Below, piece after piece: positions 22,807-35,461 of a stretch of 64,000 nucleotides of DNA. Numbering within the stretch: position 1 is the stretch's first letter; each line of letters begins with the position of its first letter. The notes beneath the pieces are model-generated. The model saw only the letters and a program-made list of their open reading frames with translations, had not been told where the DNA came from and did no database searches. The DNA is from Scenedesmus sp. ARA3 (lineage: Eukaryota > Chlorophyta > Chlorophyceae > Sphaeropleales > Scenedesmaceae), in assembly GCA_004335835.1 (NCBI GenBank), contig RWJK01001612.1, positions 62,001 through 126,000 on the forward strand, given 5' to 3'. The position numbers and the translations under genes are program-made.

Positions 22807-25800
22807 GGATGGCAGGGGCGTGCCAGGCCGCATCACTAGGGGCCAGCTGCGCCGCTCCTGCTCAGGCATGTGTGCTTCCAGCAGCAGCAGGTTGTCTGCG
22901 CTGAACACCAGGTCCTTGTCTGTCTTGCTGGTGCCGTACACGCACAGCGCCTCAAAGCCGCTGCGCAGCCTCGCTGCTGCACGGCCCATGCCAAACAGCC
23001 TGCGGCAGCAGCAGCCACAGAACTTAAAATCAGCACCACAAGTAGCTGCTGACAGTGCGCTGTCACCCTTGAAGGCAAACACGCACAAGCTGCTGCAGCA
23101 CACCCCTGCTGATTTCAAGAGCCAGCAAACCAACTTTACCATGCACCTGCTGCATGCAATGTGACATCTCTGTCAGCTGTAATTATCCTTCTGTGAATCC
23201 CATATGCCAGCAGCTCAGGGCCTGCTGTCCCACCTGAGCAGCGCGCATGCCGCTGCCACCTTGAGTGCAGTCCAGCGCCGCTGCCGCCGCACCACAGCAG
23301 GGTCAGGTTGAAAGGCAGGCGTCATGGCGGGAGGCAGGCCCCAGGACAGCCTGAAGTTAGGTTTGTGCACAGCAATAAACTCCAACGCAGCATTCCAGCC
23401 CTCCATAAGCGTCATAGGGTAGGTGCTGCTGCTGCTGGAGTGTACCACCAGCATTGGCTGCTTGCAGGAGCCGCTAGCAGCAGATCCTGCTGCTGCTGCT
23501 GCGGGGAGAGGCAGAGTGGTTTTGGCAGCCGTGGCTGCTGCTGCCGCCAGCACGGCATTGGCAACTAGGTCTCCAGGCATGATGTCCCAAACGTGCAGCG
23601 GCTGGGAAGACACACAGCCCAGGGAGTGGTAGAAGCCAATTGCGAGTGCAGCTGCAGCAGCAATAGCGGTACAGGCCAGGATGAGTTGAGTGTTGCTCAG
23701 TTGTGCTGAGTATGCAGCAGACCACTCAATGCACTGCTGTTGGCGTTTTGATCGCAGCCCATCAATTGCATGTTGACAATCAAGTGATTGGTTTGAAGGG
23801 GCGACATGCCACAGAACCAAGCATCCCAACAAGAACAAAATGCGCACCTGACGCGCCAATGGGCCCCGCCCAGTTGCCCACATACCCTGGTATGGGCTCA
23901 TACGCAACAGCACACACCAGAGAAGGGCGCACAATGGATGCTGGAACGCCGTGCTGCTGCTGGTAGCGCCACACCAGCTGCTCAGCCTGGTTGGGCGCGC
24001 AGGCAGGCGGACAGGCAGGCAGGCAGGCAGGCACAGCAAGTCCGTGGAGGACACTTGAGATGACTGCTTCTTGGCGCGTGCACAACTCGGAACATGGCAC
24101 CTCATTTTTCGAGGTCACATCATTACATTGCTGTGCCACAGTCCTCTTCGGCACCCACAACTGGACTTAGTGAGGCGCACCAGCAGTGCTTTCACACGTG
24201 CAGCCTTGAGCAACCAAGTGTATGCATTGCAGAGCTCATAGCCTGTGATCAGCCTCACCAGGTGCTTGCTGAGTGTGTAGTTGTTGGGGAAGGACCAGCG
24301 CAGGCCCAGCGCACTGGCACGCACCTCAGCTGCAGCACTGGGCAGGCACAGCAGATCCTGCAGCCACAGAAGTCCATGGTGACGGCCACAAAGTGCTGAC
24401 TGTGCCCACCTATTACGAGATCAAACCAACATACCAAACACTTGCCGAAACAGCAGATGCACGGGCAACATAGCGCAGCAGAGGCATGACGGCTGGATGC
24501 TGACGCTGCATGAGAGCTTACCCGCACTTCCACATGTCTCCGCGCAGAGCAAGTGCGTGCTGCTCTCTAACAACTCCATGTCAAAGCGGCTGCATGAAAT
24601 GTTTGTCACTGCTCTGCAGCTGCAACTGCCACACCACACCCGACAAGCAGAAGGTGCCAGCTGCGCACCTGCACAAGCTCCTCACAGTCCACCTCCCTGC
24701 AGCCACAAATGACAATATGACATGGGGCATCTCAGCTCAGTAAACGCACGTCGCAATTGCTGCAGGCAGCAACAGGGTCACATGGGTTACTGGCGCAATC
24801 ATGCATTTGCTCCAAGCATCATCTGCTAGCAGCAAAAAAGGGAGTTTGCAGTGCTGCATCGCTATACTGTCCACAGCATGTCCCACACACCTGTCACCAA
24901 ACTTGAGGGGATAGATGCGCTCCTGTACCACGCTGCTGCGCGGCTGGTTCATGTTGACAAAGCAGCTGCTGGTGTGCACCAGTCCCTTGAGCTGCTTGCA
25001 GGCACTTGCCAGCTGCAGCACCTCCTGCGTGCCCAGGTAGTTGCTGCGCAATGCTGTTTGTATGTCTACCTGCCCGCACCAGAGACAGCAACAAGGCAAG
25101 CTCTGTAACTGCAAGGCTGCAGATATGCAGCATACAAGCAGACAGGTGAAGGGCTTGGTATGCTGCCAGCAAGCTGGACTGATGTGATGCGTGCGATTGC
25201 CTATACTATGCATAGCCCGTAATATCCAGCCGCAGGCCTTTCCGGCGAATGCCGGCGCAGCTACTGGCATAGAAAGCCCGCATTGATGACTGTTGCATGT
25301 GCTGGCATGCTCTACAACAGCTGCGCTGGCTGCTGAGGTATGTGCCAATGTATTTGCTGAAATGGCCGGCTTGTGTCTTAGCCTTTCATCTCTGAGTTTG
25401 CCTGCTCACCTCCAGCCGTATGTCTGCTGCGCAGTGCAGGATGAGCTGCAGCTGCTGCTGCAGCTGCTGGGCAGCTCCTGCAGCCAGGCCCAGCCCAGGC
25501 TGTGTGAGGTCACCAGTGACTGCCGAAACCTTGGCCAGAAGGTGCCGCTGCTCACGCACTTTGTGAAAGATGGGCTTCTGCGACACATTGGCAGCGGTGC
25601 AGTGGCAGTGGTATAGGTGGCGGCTGAGCTGCTTGTGATTCATGCGGCTTATGGCAGAGGCTGTGCTCACTCACTGCTTGCTGTGCTGATTGACCGCCTG
25701 CTGGCAACTGTTTAGCTGCTACGTACCTGCAGTAGCTGGGACAAGCGCGCCTCTGCGCTGCTGCCTCCTTTGCTGCGCAGCAGCACGTACACCTTGCTGA

Positions 25801-25906
25801 CGCTTGTGGTGCGCAGCAAGCTTTCTAGCACGAGGCCTCCCACATAGCCGGTGGCACCCGTCAGCAGCACCACCGCAGAGCTGAACTGCTCTGAGATACT
25901 GAACAT
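22564..25906 (-). CDS. Fatty acyl-CoA reductase (alcohol-forming)
   Basis: Reduces fatty acyl-CoA to a primary alcohol with NADPH, supplying wax esters or ether lipids. Start ATG 25906 (MFSISEQFSS). Exon 1 (25727-25906) carries the Rossmann motif LLTGATGYVGGLVLES and KVYVLLRSKGG. Later exons give FHKVREQ and KVSAVTGDLTQPGLGL (about 25500), NYLGTQEVLQLA with VHTSSCFVN (about 25000), FPNNYTLSKHL with the YxxxK catalytic pair (about 24270), SIVRPSLVCAVAYEPIPGYV (about 23900), and a FAR_C-like end (SWRRYFHTQFAGVY, about 22660). A C-terminal TM-like stretch and Ala/Gln-rich insertions are present. MPGDLVANAVLAA matches the usual substrate-pocket segment. It ends FVFVR at 22564. The family call is strong; exon edges between 24000 and 23000 are uncertain. 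It is divergent with MAU2. Confidence 0.85.
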
Positions 25907-26455
25907 GGCGTGGGTGATGTATCACGTAGGCAGAGTTTCCCTAGCATCGCTGTCCCATGGTGTGGGCTGAAGAATGCAGCCTAAGCACTCTACTGTGGCT
26001 GCCTGATGCAGCGATGTCGTTCCTGCTGAAGCTGTTGCGCAACACTGTACTGGGCAGATGGCACCATCGCCAGAGCAGAGCCGCTCCACTGTTGCAGACT
26101 GTGTCAGTGCTTCAAGTTCCCTTGGTTGTGTTGAAAATTTTGTGTGAGCAACCACCATGTCACAAGGTAAGGTGGGTTGCAGGTACAACCAGGCAGTAGC
26201 AGTTGGAGGGACAGAAGGGTGCAAGGTTACAGGACACAGCACGGTTGGTGGCAGCCACAGCAATGTGTCGCGACCAGCAGCTTTAAATTGTGTAGCTAGA
26301 AGCTATCCACATGGTGAACAGGTCGTCCTATTTGCTCTGTAAATTCAAACACTGATTCGTTTGCGAACACGTCCGTCAATGCGATCCAACCATCACTAAC
26401 ACATTAACGATAAACGATACTCGTATCGCAATCTGCGGCCTGAGCAGCGACAGGC
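25907..26455. other. Divergent promoter region, acyl-CoA reductase / MAU2
   Basis: 549 bp between two start codons. The MAU2-proximal 120 bp (about 26330-26450) is AT-rich relative to its surroundings (CATTAACGATAAACGATACT near 26400). No clear TATA box. Confidence 0.4.
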
Positions 26456-29400
26456 ATGGCTACAGCAGCTGAAGTCCAAGGCACTCTGCAGGTGCTGGCT
26501 TTCAGGCTGGCTGCAGATGGCCATTTCTTGAAAGCGATCCAATGCTACACAGCTATACTTGGGCAGTCCCTGTTGCCGGCTGACGAGGCAACAGCAAGGC
26601 TGCAGCTAGCTCAGCTGCTGCTGGAGCACACACACAACGTATCTGATGCCAAGCAGCACCTGCAGAAGGCGGTGAGCACACAAGCAGTGGCTGATGTGTG
26701 AGAGTGAGCATGTAAACTGGCTTTTCAGCAGCATTCAAGCTGCATGATGTGCATTACAACGCAGCAGCTGCTTGCAGGACAACACCACAGCGCATGCCTG
26801 TCATGGCAGCTTGCAGGAGGCATGCAAGGCTGTCTAACGATACTGGCTTTTACTTGTCTGCATACATGAACAGGACCTGCTGGTGGCTCAGCTGCCTGGC
26901 CAGCCGCTGCTCAAGTGTGAGGTGCTGGCTCAGCTGGGCCGCGCACACAAGTACCTCGGGGAGACGCCCTTCCAGCGGCAGTGCTACCTCAAGGGCCTGG
27001 AGCTGTGCAAGCAGCACATCAGCAGCAGCAGCAACAACAGCAGCAACAAGTGAGTGCGGATGATGCCATAGCAGGGCCAGCACCCTGCTCTAGCTTACTG
27101 TCAGAGTTGAGCTTGGCACGTGGTTTCACATGCAGTTGCAATAGGGTTGTTGAAATGCCGCATGCCCTGGACGATGCCAACAGGGAGTCAATGATGCACA
27201 CCTCAAAGGCTGATTGTGCTGCTTGCCGCTGTTTTGTGTGTTGTGCTTGCAGGCGAGGCATGGCTGAATGGGCGGTGTACTTTCACCTGCACACTGCTGA
27301 GTCATACACGACTGAGCAGGACTCACTGAAAGCAGCAGATCACGCTGACGCTGCAGCAGAGCTGGCGCAGCAGCAGGGGCTGCTGGAGCAGCAGCTGCTG
27401 TGCATCATGTTCAAGCTGCAGGTCATCATGCTCAGCTGGGACAGGAAAGAGGCAGAGCAGGCTGTGGGCGCTGCTGCTGCGGTGCTGCAGCAGCTGGAGC
27501 AGCAGGGGGGGCCAGCCTCGCCAGCCTTTGTGGCGCTGCTCAAGCTGCAGTTCACCATGCTTCAGGTGAGGCCTGCTGCGCAGCAGCACGCACCTGTATG
27601 CTTTGATTAGGTCGGATGATACAACTGCAGCTTATACAGGTGCAGATCAGGCGTTTGTGCATTGCAACACACGCTGTTGCTTGTACACCAGCGTGATTCA
27701 CAGCATAATTTGATGCCCTGTCCACACATGTTGCTGCTGCCAGGTCATGCTGTCCATCCATGCGGGCAACTTTGAGGACCTGGCGCCACCCAACCAGAAC
27801 AAGTCACCCATTGTGGCTGACCTGGAGGCTCAGTGCGAGTCGCTGCTGCAGCTGCTGGGCGAGCAGCAGCAGATGCCTTACAGGTGGCTGCCTGCAGCAG
27901 CGCTGGGGGCGCTGGTGCAGCTGCTGGCAGCAATCATCCTCAAGCCAGGCGGCAAGATGAAGCAGGCGCTGCTGCACATCAGCAGAGGTGAGGGGGGAGT
28001 GGCATGAAAGGAAGAGCAGGGCAAGGTGCAGGCTGCAACAGTGGTGCCACAGGTGTGTCAATTCATGTTGCGAATCCATCCCCGAAACGTGCTTTTCCGT
28101 ACCACTGCAGGTGTGACCATCAGTGGTTTGTCTCATGCTTGTTCTGTGGTGGTCCCTCCCGCAGGCTTGCAGCTGGTGGATCAGCAGCTGGCGGCGCTAC
28201 ACGTGGGCCCCACCACAACAGAGGCCAGCCTGGACCACATCAGCACCTACGAAGTGCGCAGCTGCCTGGTGCTGCGCGTGCTGCTGCTGGAGGTGCAGCA
28301 GCAGCTGCTGCTGCTGTCCACCAGCTATGCGGCCGCATGCCAGACTGCATGCGAAAGCATCGCGCTGCTGCAGCGCTTCCCTGGGCTGCTGGGCGGCATG
28401 CGGCCCTCAGTGCACCTGGCTGCGGGACTGTATGCGCAGTCGATGAATGCGTTTGATGAGGCGCAGGCACATTACGCCAAGGCCGCTGCCAGCCATGACC
28501 GCCACATGCGCGTGTGCGGGCAGTGCATGGCAGCGCTGTGCATCCTAGCACAGGAGGGCATCCCAAAAGCAGGTGGGCACAGAGAGGAGTGTGGAGTTTG
28601 TGGTGGAGCCTGCGTGCACGCCGCATCTGCCGTGTTCCTGGTCTGCTTGTGCCTCTGGCCAGCACGTTTGTCCAGCACGTTTGTCAAACACTGTTCGCCA
28701 AAGACCCACACTTGTGTGTGCTTGCCCTGGCGAACCCACACGACATGCAAATCGCCCTGCAACCTCTGTGAGCCTCAGCTTGCCCTGCTGCTGCCTCTAC
28801 TTAGCCTTCCTTGCTGACACATACACGATCATGTGTTCCCTGCCAAATCTGTGACAAAACTCCACCCTGAAACCTTCATCCTGCAGCCTCAGTGAGCCGT
28901 GGCCGTGAGCTGCTGGGTGAGCTGGTGGAGTCAGTTGACTCGCGGCTGGGCTATGCAGAGCGTGCTGTTGCCAACATCGCCAGTGGGCTGCTGCAGCTGG
29001 CAGCCCCGGATGGCGGCAGCGTGGAGAAAAGTGACGCCAAGCAGCGGCTGAGCAAGGCGCTCAAGCTGGCGCACGGGCGGCTGCAGAACCACCAAGTGGT
29101 GTCGCAAGTGCTGCTGTTCATGGCGCCGCTCCAGGTGCGCGAGGCAGCAGGTCAACTAGTCCTGCCTGGTGTTCCTCAGGTGTTCAGGGGATTGAGGCGG
29201 AAGAACTGTGAAATGTGGTGTTGAGTAGTGGTGATGTCTTCACCACTACCCAACACCAGAGCTTCACACTTCCGGACCAGCTGGTGCCTTTGAAGCTCTG
29301 CCATGCATCATCCACAGCGCTGGCCAAAACAGTGTGGCAACCCCAACACGGCATACGCCGCACGTGCTTCGACATACACCACCACCACCACTGCTGCTGC

Positions 29401-29675
29401 TGCTGCTGCTGCTGCAGATCCAGAATGCAGACGTCGCGGGCGCGCACTCCATGGTGACATCCTCCTTCACGCTGGCCAAGGGCGCACTGGACCTGCCCGC
29501 ACAGGTGGCCAGCCTCAGCATGATGCAGCAGCTGTACCACCACTCGCAGCAGGCTGACAAGGCGGGCCAGAACGCCAACTACCTGCTGCGCAAGCAGGAG
29601 GAGCTTAGCGCCAAGATCCAGGAGGCGGAGTCAGCCGCGCAGCAGCACACGCTGGTGCTGAAGTGGGACCTGTAG
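26456..29675 (+). CDS. MAU2: MAU2/SCC4 cohesin-loading factor
   Basis: Partner of SCC2/NIPBL in loading cohesin onto chromosomes in the nucleus. Seven exons join exactly in phase (26456-26671, 26874-27049, 27253-27565, 27744-27987, 28165-28572, 28887-29134, 29418-29675) to 620 aa, the usual size. TPR-like helices run throughout. Diagnostic blocks are LLLEHTHNVSDAKQHLQKA (about residue 60), CEVLAQLGRAHKYLGE, LEQQLLCIMFKLQVIMLSWD, LHISRGLQLVDQQL, and the C-terminal DLPAQVASLSMMQQLYHH near the end KWDL. The start is the first ATG and lies in a conserved N-terminal helix (LAADGHFLKAIQCY). A CTG tract (29391-29414) abuts the last acceptor. No missing segment was noticed. Confidence 0.9.
29391..29417 (+). 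repeat. (CTG)8 tract at the last MAU2 3' splice site
   Basis: Eight CTG units run straight into the CAG acceptor before the exon ATCCAGAATGCAG, after a CAC-rich stretch. Confidence 0.8.
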
Positions 29676-31480
29676 GGACATACAGAGTAGGTTACCTTAG
29701 AGCTGATGTTAGTGGCTGTGTGTGGGTGTCGGCAGCTGCTGGCAGCACCATGCTGGGCACCACTGCCGGCTGCGTGGTGGGGACACGTTCAGCACTATGA
29801 CCTGCTTGGTGACATGATACTATCATTAGTAATGGTGAGCGCTACTTGTGTAGTATGACGGTTGCTGACATGTGTGTTGTTTCGTTATCACTGTGAATGG
29901 CAATGCATGCATGCGACACCGTTGAACTCCACAATCACAGTATGGGTGTTACACGACATGAGCATGCCGGCGGTGCGCACCAGCATGACGGCAAGCAGGA
30001 CATACACACATGCGTACACCCCGACTGGCGCATGAACCAGTGACTGGCAAACCATTCAGTGTTGAACATATACGACAAACCCACCCCACAGGTAGCTGCA
30101 TACCGCCCCATCTGGCAACGAAGCGTTGTGCAGCAGGCTGGCGCCCCCAGCTCACGGCCCTTGAAGCACCATGGCGCGGCCACGCCACCACATGCACCTG
30201 CAATGCTACCGCCGCCGTCATCTGAGCTGTGCATGCAAAGGGCTGGAGGTAGCAAGCAAAGTTGCACGCAGTGCTGGTCAGCGCTGTGGCACTGCCCAGC
30301 CTTCCAGCAGGATCAGGGAAGGCATGCCAATCCGAGCTCACGCTGCCTCTCAGTCGCACAATGCCTGTGACAGCCACTGACAACCATGAACAATGAGCAA
30401 GCAGGGTACAGTCTTGACCAAGCTTGACTTCGCATCCGGCCCACACCCTCACACCCCAGCGACAGTGCAGCCACACTCTGCCATTCCTCCTTGCAACACC
30501 CTAAGCCCTGTGTGGAGCTGAACAACAGCAAACCAATGCGCCTATGCATATGAAAACATAGCATTGCAGTTGATGCAGATGCAGCACGAGTCCACACCCT
30601 GTGACGGGTATGACGAGATGTTGCAGCAAACATACCAAAACCAGCCAAGCTTGCTGCAATGCCACCCACGACTGTCAAAATGCATCACCCTGCACTTACA
30701 AACAAAAAATCAGCTGCTACATACAAGAACCCGCCTGATGCTGCAGCCATTCAGAGACTGCTGCACAGAGTCTATCCTACCCTACCGTAGAATGCGAAAC
30801 GCGGATCTTGCCGCACAGACACCAAGCACCACTAACACTGCAAAGCCAGCCCGATGCTGTCTCGCATGGTGCAGTGCACTACTGACATGTGCTGTTGCCA
30901 GCACACATCCGAAAGAACTTACGTTGGCACACCTGCTCCAACCCGATGTATGCACGGCATCTGTTGCTCTGCATCTACTCGTCTGTCTGTGTTGCAAGTT
31001 GTACCGCAAATCACCATTGTGCATCCTGCCTGTGCTAAGAGCTCATGCAGTGCATATCCGATGCTACACTCGTCAACTGCAACCAAGAAGGCAGTGCGGT
31101 GCACCACCAACTTGCTGCCCGCACGCTACCCGACAAGCATGCTCTGTGCCCAGCACAGCTGCTCCCTGGTGGCTGAGCTGCTGCTGCTGTTGCCTCACAT
31201 GCACACAGCAGCCGCTGTAACATCAGCAACTGCTGCAGTGCAAGCAACCCGAAGCAAACCATTTGCAAAGCCACAGCTCGACGTAACCAGGCTGCAAGGC
31301 CCACCCACCTCCCAAGGCCTGCCTTGCACCGCAGATGCTGCAAGCACAAGCACAGCCCCATTCGTCTCACGCCAAGCGACTGCTGCTGCGCCGCCGCTGC
31401 TGCAGCAGCCACATGCCCCTCCTTAGGCGCCGCCAGCTGCCTCAAACAGCAGCTTGCTGCCGTAAACCGCAGGGCTGCGC
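29676..31480. other. Convergent intergenic region, MAU2 / headpiece protein
   Basis: 1.8 kb between two gene ends facing each other. It holds no recognisable coding block on either strand. A minus-strand TGTAA at 30696-30700 is a candidate polyadenylation signal for the headpiece gene. Confidence 0.35.
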
Positions 31481-34325
31481 CTAGAACAGCATCTTGCCCT
31501 TCTTCAGCTGCAGCTTCTTCCACTGCGGCAGCTTTTCAAAGGCCTCCCTGTCCACGCCCAGGTGCATCTTGAAGTCAGCGTCAGACAGGTACTCCTCCTG
31601 CAAGCAGAGACACACGCATGCAAAAGAAGTCAGGAAGGAGGTTGCAGCAGGAACACGCAGCGCCTAGGAATCCTGCAAGCATATTGAAGTTGTGCTGCTG
31701 ACAGCTTGCAACTAAGACAAGCACCCACGGCCACACACTACCCGGGAAGCGCAGCATGGTCTTGCGGCCTCGACAGACTTGCGCATGCCTAAAAGGAACA
31801 GGGTAGGTATGTTCTAGGACAGCAGGACCTCACCCAATTCGATTGTCGACAACTATGCATGCAGCCAGCCGTCGCCAGCATCCCAGCCTTCTTGCAAGCA
31901 TTCAGCAATGTGTCCCTCAACAGCTATTAGTGGCAGATGCGACAAGCATTCAGCAATGTGTCCTTCAACAGCTATTAGTGGCAGATGCGACANNNNNNNN
32001 NNNNNNNNNNNNNNNNNNNNNNNNNNNNNNNNNNNNNNNNNNNNNNNNNNNNNNNNNNNNNNNNNNNNNNNNNNNNNNNNNNNNNNNNNNNNNNNNNNNN
32101 NNNNNNNNNNNNAGCTATTAGTGGCAGATGCGACAAGCATTCAGCAATGTGTCCTTCAACAGCTATTAGTGGCAGATGCGACAAGCATTCAGCAATGTGT
32201 CCTTCAACAGCTATTAGTGGCACATGCGACAAGCATTCAGCAATGTGTCCTTCAACAGCTATTAGTGGCAGATGCGACAAGCATCTAGCAATGTGTCCTT
32301 CAACAGCTATTAGTGGCAGATGCGCCAAGCATTCAGCAATGTGTCCTTCAACAGCTATTAGTGCAGATGCGAGGCTTGCCGCAGCCACAGCTGATGGTGT
32401 AAACAGCCTACACCCTTTCACCGTCGCGGCTACGCAACCAAGCAGCGTGCCAGCCGGCAGCCATGCCTTCCATGCCCTGCCTACATCCTCTGCCCACCTT
32501 CATCAAAAGATCACCAATCAAGCCATGGCAACGACACCATTGCCCACCTTGCGCGTCACGTCCACGCCGTCCTCCAGCCGCAGCTTGATCAGCTCCTCGT
32601 ACGGCACGCGGTCAATGCCGGGCACCAGCTTGAACTCGGCCGTGGCCAGCAGCGCCGCCACGTTGACCGTGTTGACCTTGTCGTGCTCGCTCAGCAGCGG
32701 CAGCGGGCCCTTCTCGCGCTCCTCACGCCCGGGGCTGTCGGGCCTGGAGGGTGGCAGCGAGCCGCCGGTGAGGTTGGGGTGCGTGGCTGACAGCTGCTCG
32801 CGCAGCTCACGCACCTGCGCGATGGTGGCAGAAGAAGAGCAGGGGCGATGGTTGAGGTCAAAGGAGCAAGGGCTTGATTGTGTGGGTTGCACATGTGGTA
32901 GATGCATGCAGATTGAAGCGAGGCAGCAGTTAAACACACAAAACTGGAGACACAGCTGCACGGTTGTGCGCTTTGTGGTGTGCAGGCTTGCAGGAAGGTC
33001 ACAACCTCTTGCAGGAGGCACTTGCAGGACAACTGCTAAGACTTGCAGGATGCAGGCGGCAGGATGCAGGAGGCACTTGCAGGACGGCTGCTAAGACTTG
33101 CAGGATGCAGGCGGCACCTGCAGGACAACTGCTAGGACTTGCAGGAAGCAGGCAGCACTTGCAGGAGAACTGCCAGCATCTGCAGGAAACAGGTGGTTGT
33201 GCAGAACATTGAACAAGTTGACGACATCTGGCAAACATGCGTAGCCAGGCACTTGTGCACTCGCTCCCACCCACCTTGATGTGTCCGGTCTCATCGTCCA
33301 CTGATGAGCCTCCCACCAAGCCGCCGTTGCTGCTTGCGCGCGCTGCGCCGTTGCTGGTGCTGCTGATGCGGCTGCCGCGCACGCTGAGCGGTGCCAGCGT
33401 TGGCGTGCCAGCTGCTGAGTCACCAGAGGTCTGCGACTGCAGGAACAGGGCCTTTGCTGCAGCCACGGTGCCCGTAGCAGGCGCTGCGTCTACCAGTGCT
33501 GCCTCTTTCTCGCCATCTGCTGCTGCTACCCTGCCATCAACCGCTGTAACATCTACCACCTGTTCTGCAGTTGCTTCAGCAGCTGCAGCTGCTGATGCGG
33601 TGCTGTCTGCAGCAGCTGCTGCTGCACCATCCTGCTCCTGCTGCTCCGTGCTGCTCAGGGTGCTGCCTGGCGCAGCTATGCCAGCAGCCTCGCCTACATC
33701 TGCTGCTGTGCTAACATCTCCTGCAAGCTCCTCCTGAGCTGGGCTGGGCTGTGCTGGCGCTGCTGCTGCAGCCTTCTTCTTCTTCTTCTTGCCCGCCACT
33801 GGTGATGCCTCTGCTGCTGCAGAGGCTGCCTCTTTGCCACCTGCCTCGTCCTCTGCCACTGTCTCTGCTGCTGGTGCCACTACCACTGGCTCCACATCTG
33901 CTGCTGCTGGCTCAACCACTGCTGGCTCAGCTACTGCTGGCTTGTGAACTGGCTCGTCTGGTGCTGCAGCTGCCTCAGATGCGACACCCATTGACTCATG
34001 GGCGCCTCCATTCTGTGACGGTGCTGCTGCTGCAGCTGCGGGTGCTTCTGCTGGCTCAGCTTCAGGTACTGCCAGTGCTGCTGCGGTACCTGCTGCTGCT
34101 GACTCCACCTCCTGCTTGGGCTCCTCTGGTGTCGCAGCTTCCATCCCGGGGACACCCACGTCGTCTGGCTTGATCACGTTTATCTGCTCAGACGCTTGTG
34201 GCGCTGCGGTTGCAGTGGTTGCTGCGGGTGTTCAGGTAGCACAGTTGGGTGAGATCACGTTAACGCCTAGCAGCTAGCATCATAACGACTTTGACAGACT
34301 GTTTACCTTCTACTGCAGCTTCCAT
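31481..34325 (-). CDS. Villin-headpiece protein without gelsolin repeats
   Basis: A probable F-actin-binding protein. Four exons join exactly in phase: 34307-34325, 33275-34221, 32548-32814 and 31481-31597, giving 449 aa. The tiny first exon encodes MEAAVE, after which a GTAAAC donor splices to ATTATAAP. Residues 1-320 are low complexity (Ala/Pro/Glu/Val), with a lysine run KKKKKK near residue 140. Then come PYEELIKLRLEDGVDVTRK and the C-terminal headpiece EEYLSDADFKMHLGVD with LPQWKKLQLKKGK ending in the canonical LF. The WK and LKK residues match the actin-contact cap and crown of villin headpieces. No gelsolin or LIM domain is visible, so this is not a villin proper. Two of its introns are minisatellites, one containing the assembly gap. 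It is divergent with TAF12. Confidence 0.85.
31890..32371 (-). repeat. 48-bp minisatellite within an intron
   Basis: A 48-base unit (agctattagtggcagatgcg, then acaagcattcagcaatgtgt and ccttcaac) repeats about twice before and five times after the N run. Units differ by single bases (for example cagatg/cacatg, cattca/catcta). The period is a multiple of three, so several frames stay open, but the array lies between in-phase exons 32548-32814 and 31481-31597 and is intronic. Confidence 0.9.
31993..32112. other. Assembly gap, 120 N
   Basis: 120 unresolved bases lie inside the 48-bp array with repeat units on both sides. The real copy number is therefore unknown. Confidence 0.99.
33011..33196 (-). 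repeat. About 42-bp minisatellite in the preceding intron
   Basis: Roughly four diverged units built on gcacttgcaggacaactgct and aagacttgcaggatgcaggc lie in the intron between exons 33275-34221 and 32548-32814. The first unit carries an extra 12-13 bases. Confidence 0.75.
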
Positions 34326-34811
34326 AGTCCTTTAGGAGCCTCTGCTTTAGCAACGGAAGCAGCGTTGCACGCACTGCAAGAAACAGATGTCCAGCAGCTG
34401 TGACAATGCTCACTGGGTCATTGATACAACACGAGAGTCTGCGTACAGTTCATGTGCCGTGCTTGCTGAGAGCGAACAGTAGAATGAGGGTGCGACAAGT
34501 GGACGGTTCAAGGAGGGTTTGAGTGCCAGGCACATGAAAAATCAAGCTCCCCGATGTTAGTCAAACCATCAAAGTGAACCATTACATTTTGATTCGCTTT
34601 CGCTGTGCACCTCCATCGGCTTTCACATTGTTGTGCTGCTGCAGCAGTGATCATGCAGCTGTGACGCTGAGATACCGCGTAAGCAGGACTTCTTCTTACA
34701 AGCAACAAGTTATTATGGTATAGCGCTGCTTGCGGCTGCGTGCCTAGAGATCTTCTGCTGCTTGTGCAGCATACTGTGTCAGCAGCTGCTGGCGCTGCAC
34801 AGCAGCTCACC
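34326..34811. other. Divergent promoter region, headpiece protein / TAF12
   Basis: 486 bp between two start codons, moderately AT-richer than the flanking genes. No clear TATA box or other element was recognised. Confidence 0.4.
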
Positions 34812-35422
34812 ATGCAGCCTTCAGGAGGACTCCCTGGCAATGTTCAAAACCTTACGCAGCAGCAGATGCTGCAGATGCAGATGTACCAGCAGCAGGTGTG
34901 TGACAGAAGGGTGGCTTAATGTTTGGCACCGTCTTGCTGTGTCCCTTGCAACATTGCTTGCATCGTCGTCTGTCTGCTGCAAGCATGGAGAGCGCAGGCA
35001 TTCCAGCCTGAAAGGTATGTGTGCCGACATTGCTTTCAGTGTACCTGACAGCTGCACTGCTGTTGCGTGTTCCGCACACGTCAGGCCAATCAGTACGGCC
35101 AAGCAATGCCTCAAATGCAGCAGCAGCCTAACATCATGACAGCACAGCAACAGGCCTATGGCATGCAACAGCAACAGCAGCCGCAAGCGCAGCAGTATGT
35201 GATGCCTGGTGGTGCCGTGCCGCGGCATGCGTCGGCCACACCACCACCAGGCATGCCACAGCAGCAGCAGCAGATGCAGCAGCCACATCAGCAGCCTGGT
35301 CAAGCTGCAGCAGCCAATCCACCTCGCCAATCTGCTGACGGCGATGGCGGAGACTTTGACTTTGACAACATCCCATCACCAACCGCATCACCAGCAGGGG
35401 CAGGCACAGGACCTGCAGCAGC

Positions 35423-35461
<39 letters not shown>

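Noticed and set aside
29676..31480. Additional genes in the MAU2/headpiece gap, such as a 218-codon frame at 30564
   Set aside because: Composition is Cys/His/Thr-rich with no recognised motif, as expected of chance frames in this GC-rich DNA.
31843..32421. Repeat protein encoded by the 48-bp array
   Set aside because: Open frames arise only because the period is a multiple of three. The flanking exons of the headpiece gene join in phase across it, and the frames cross the N gap.
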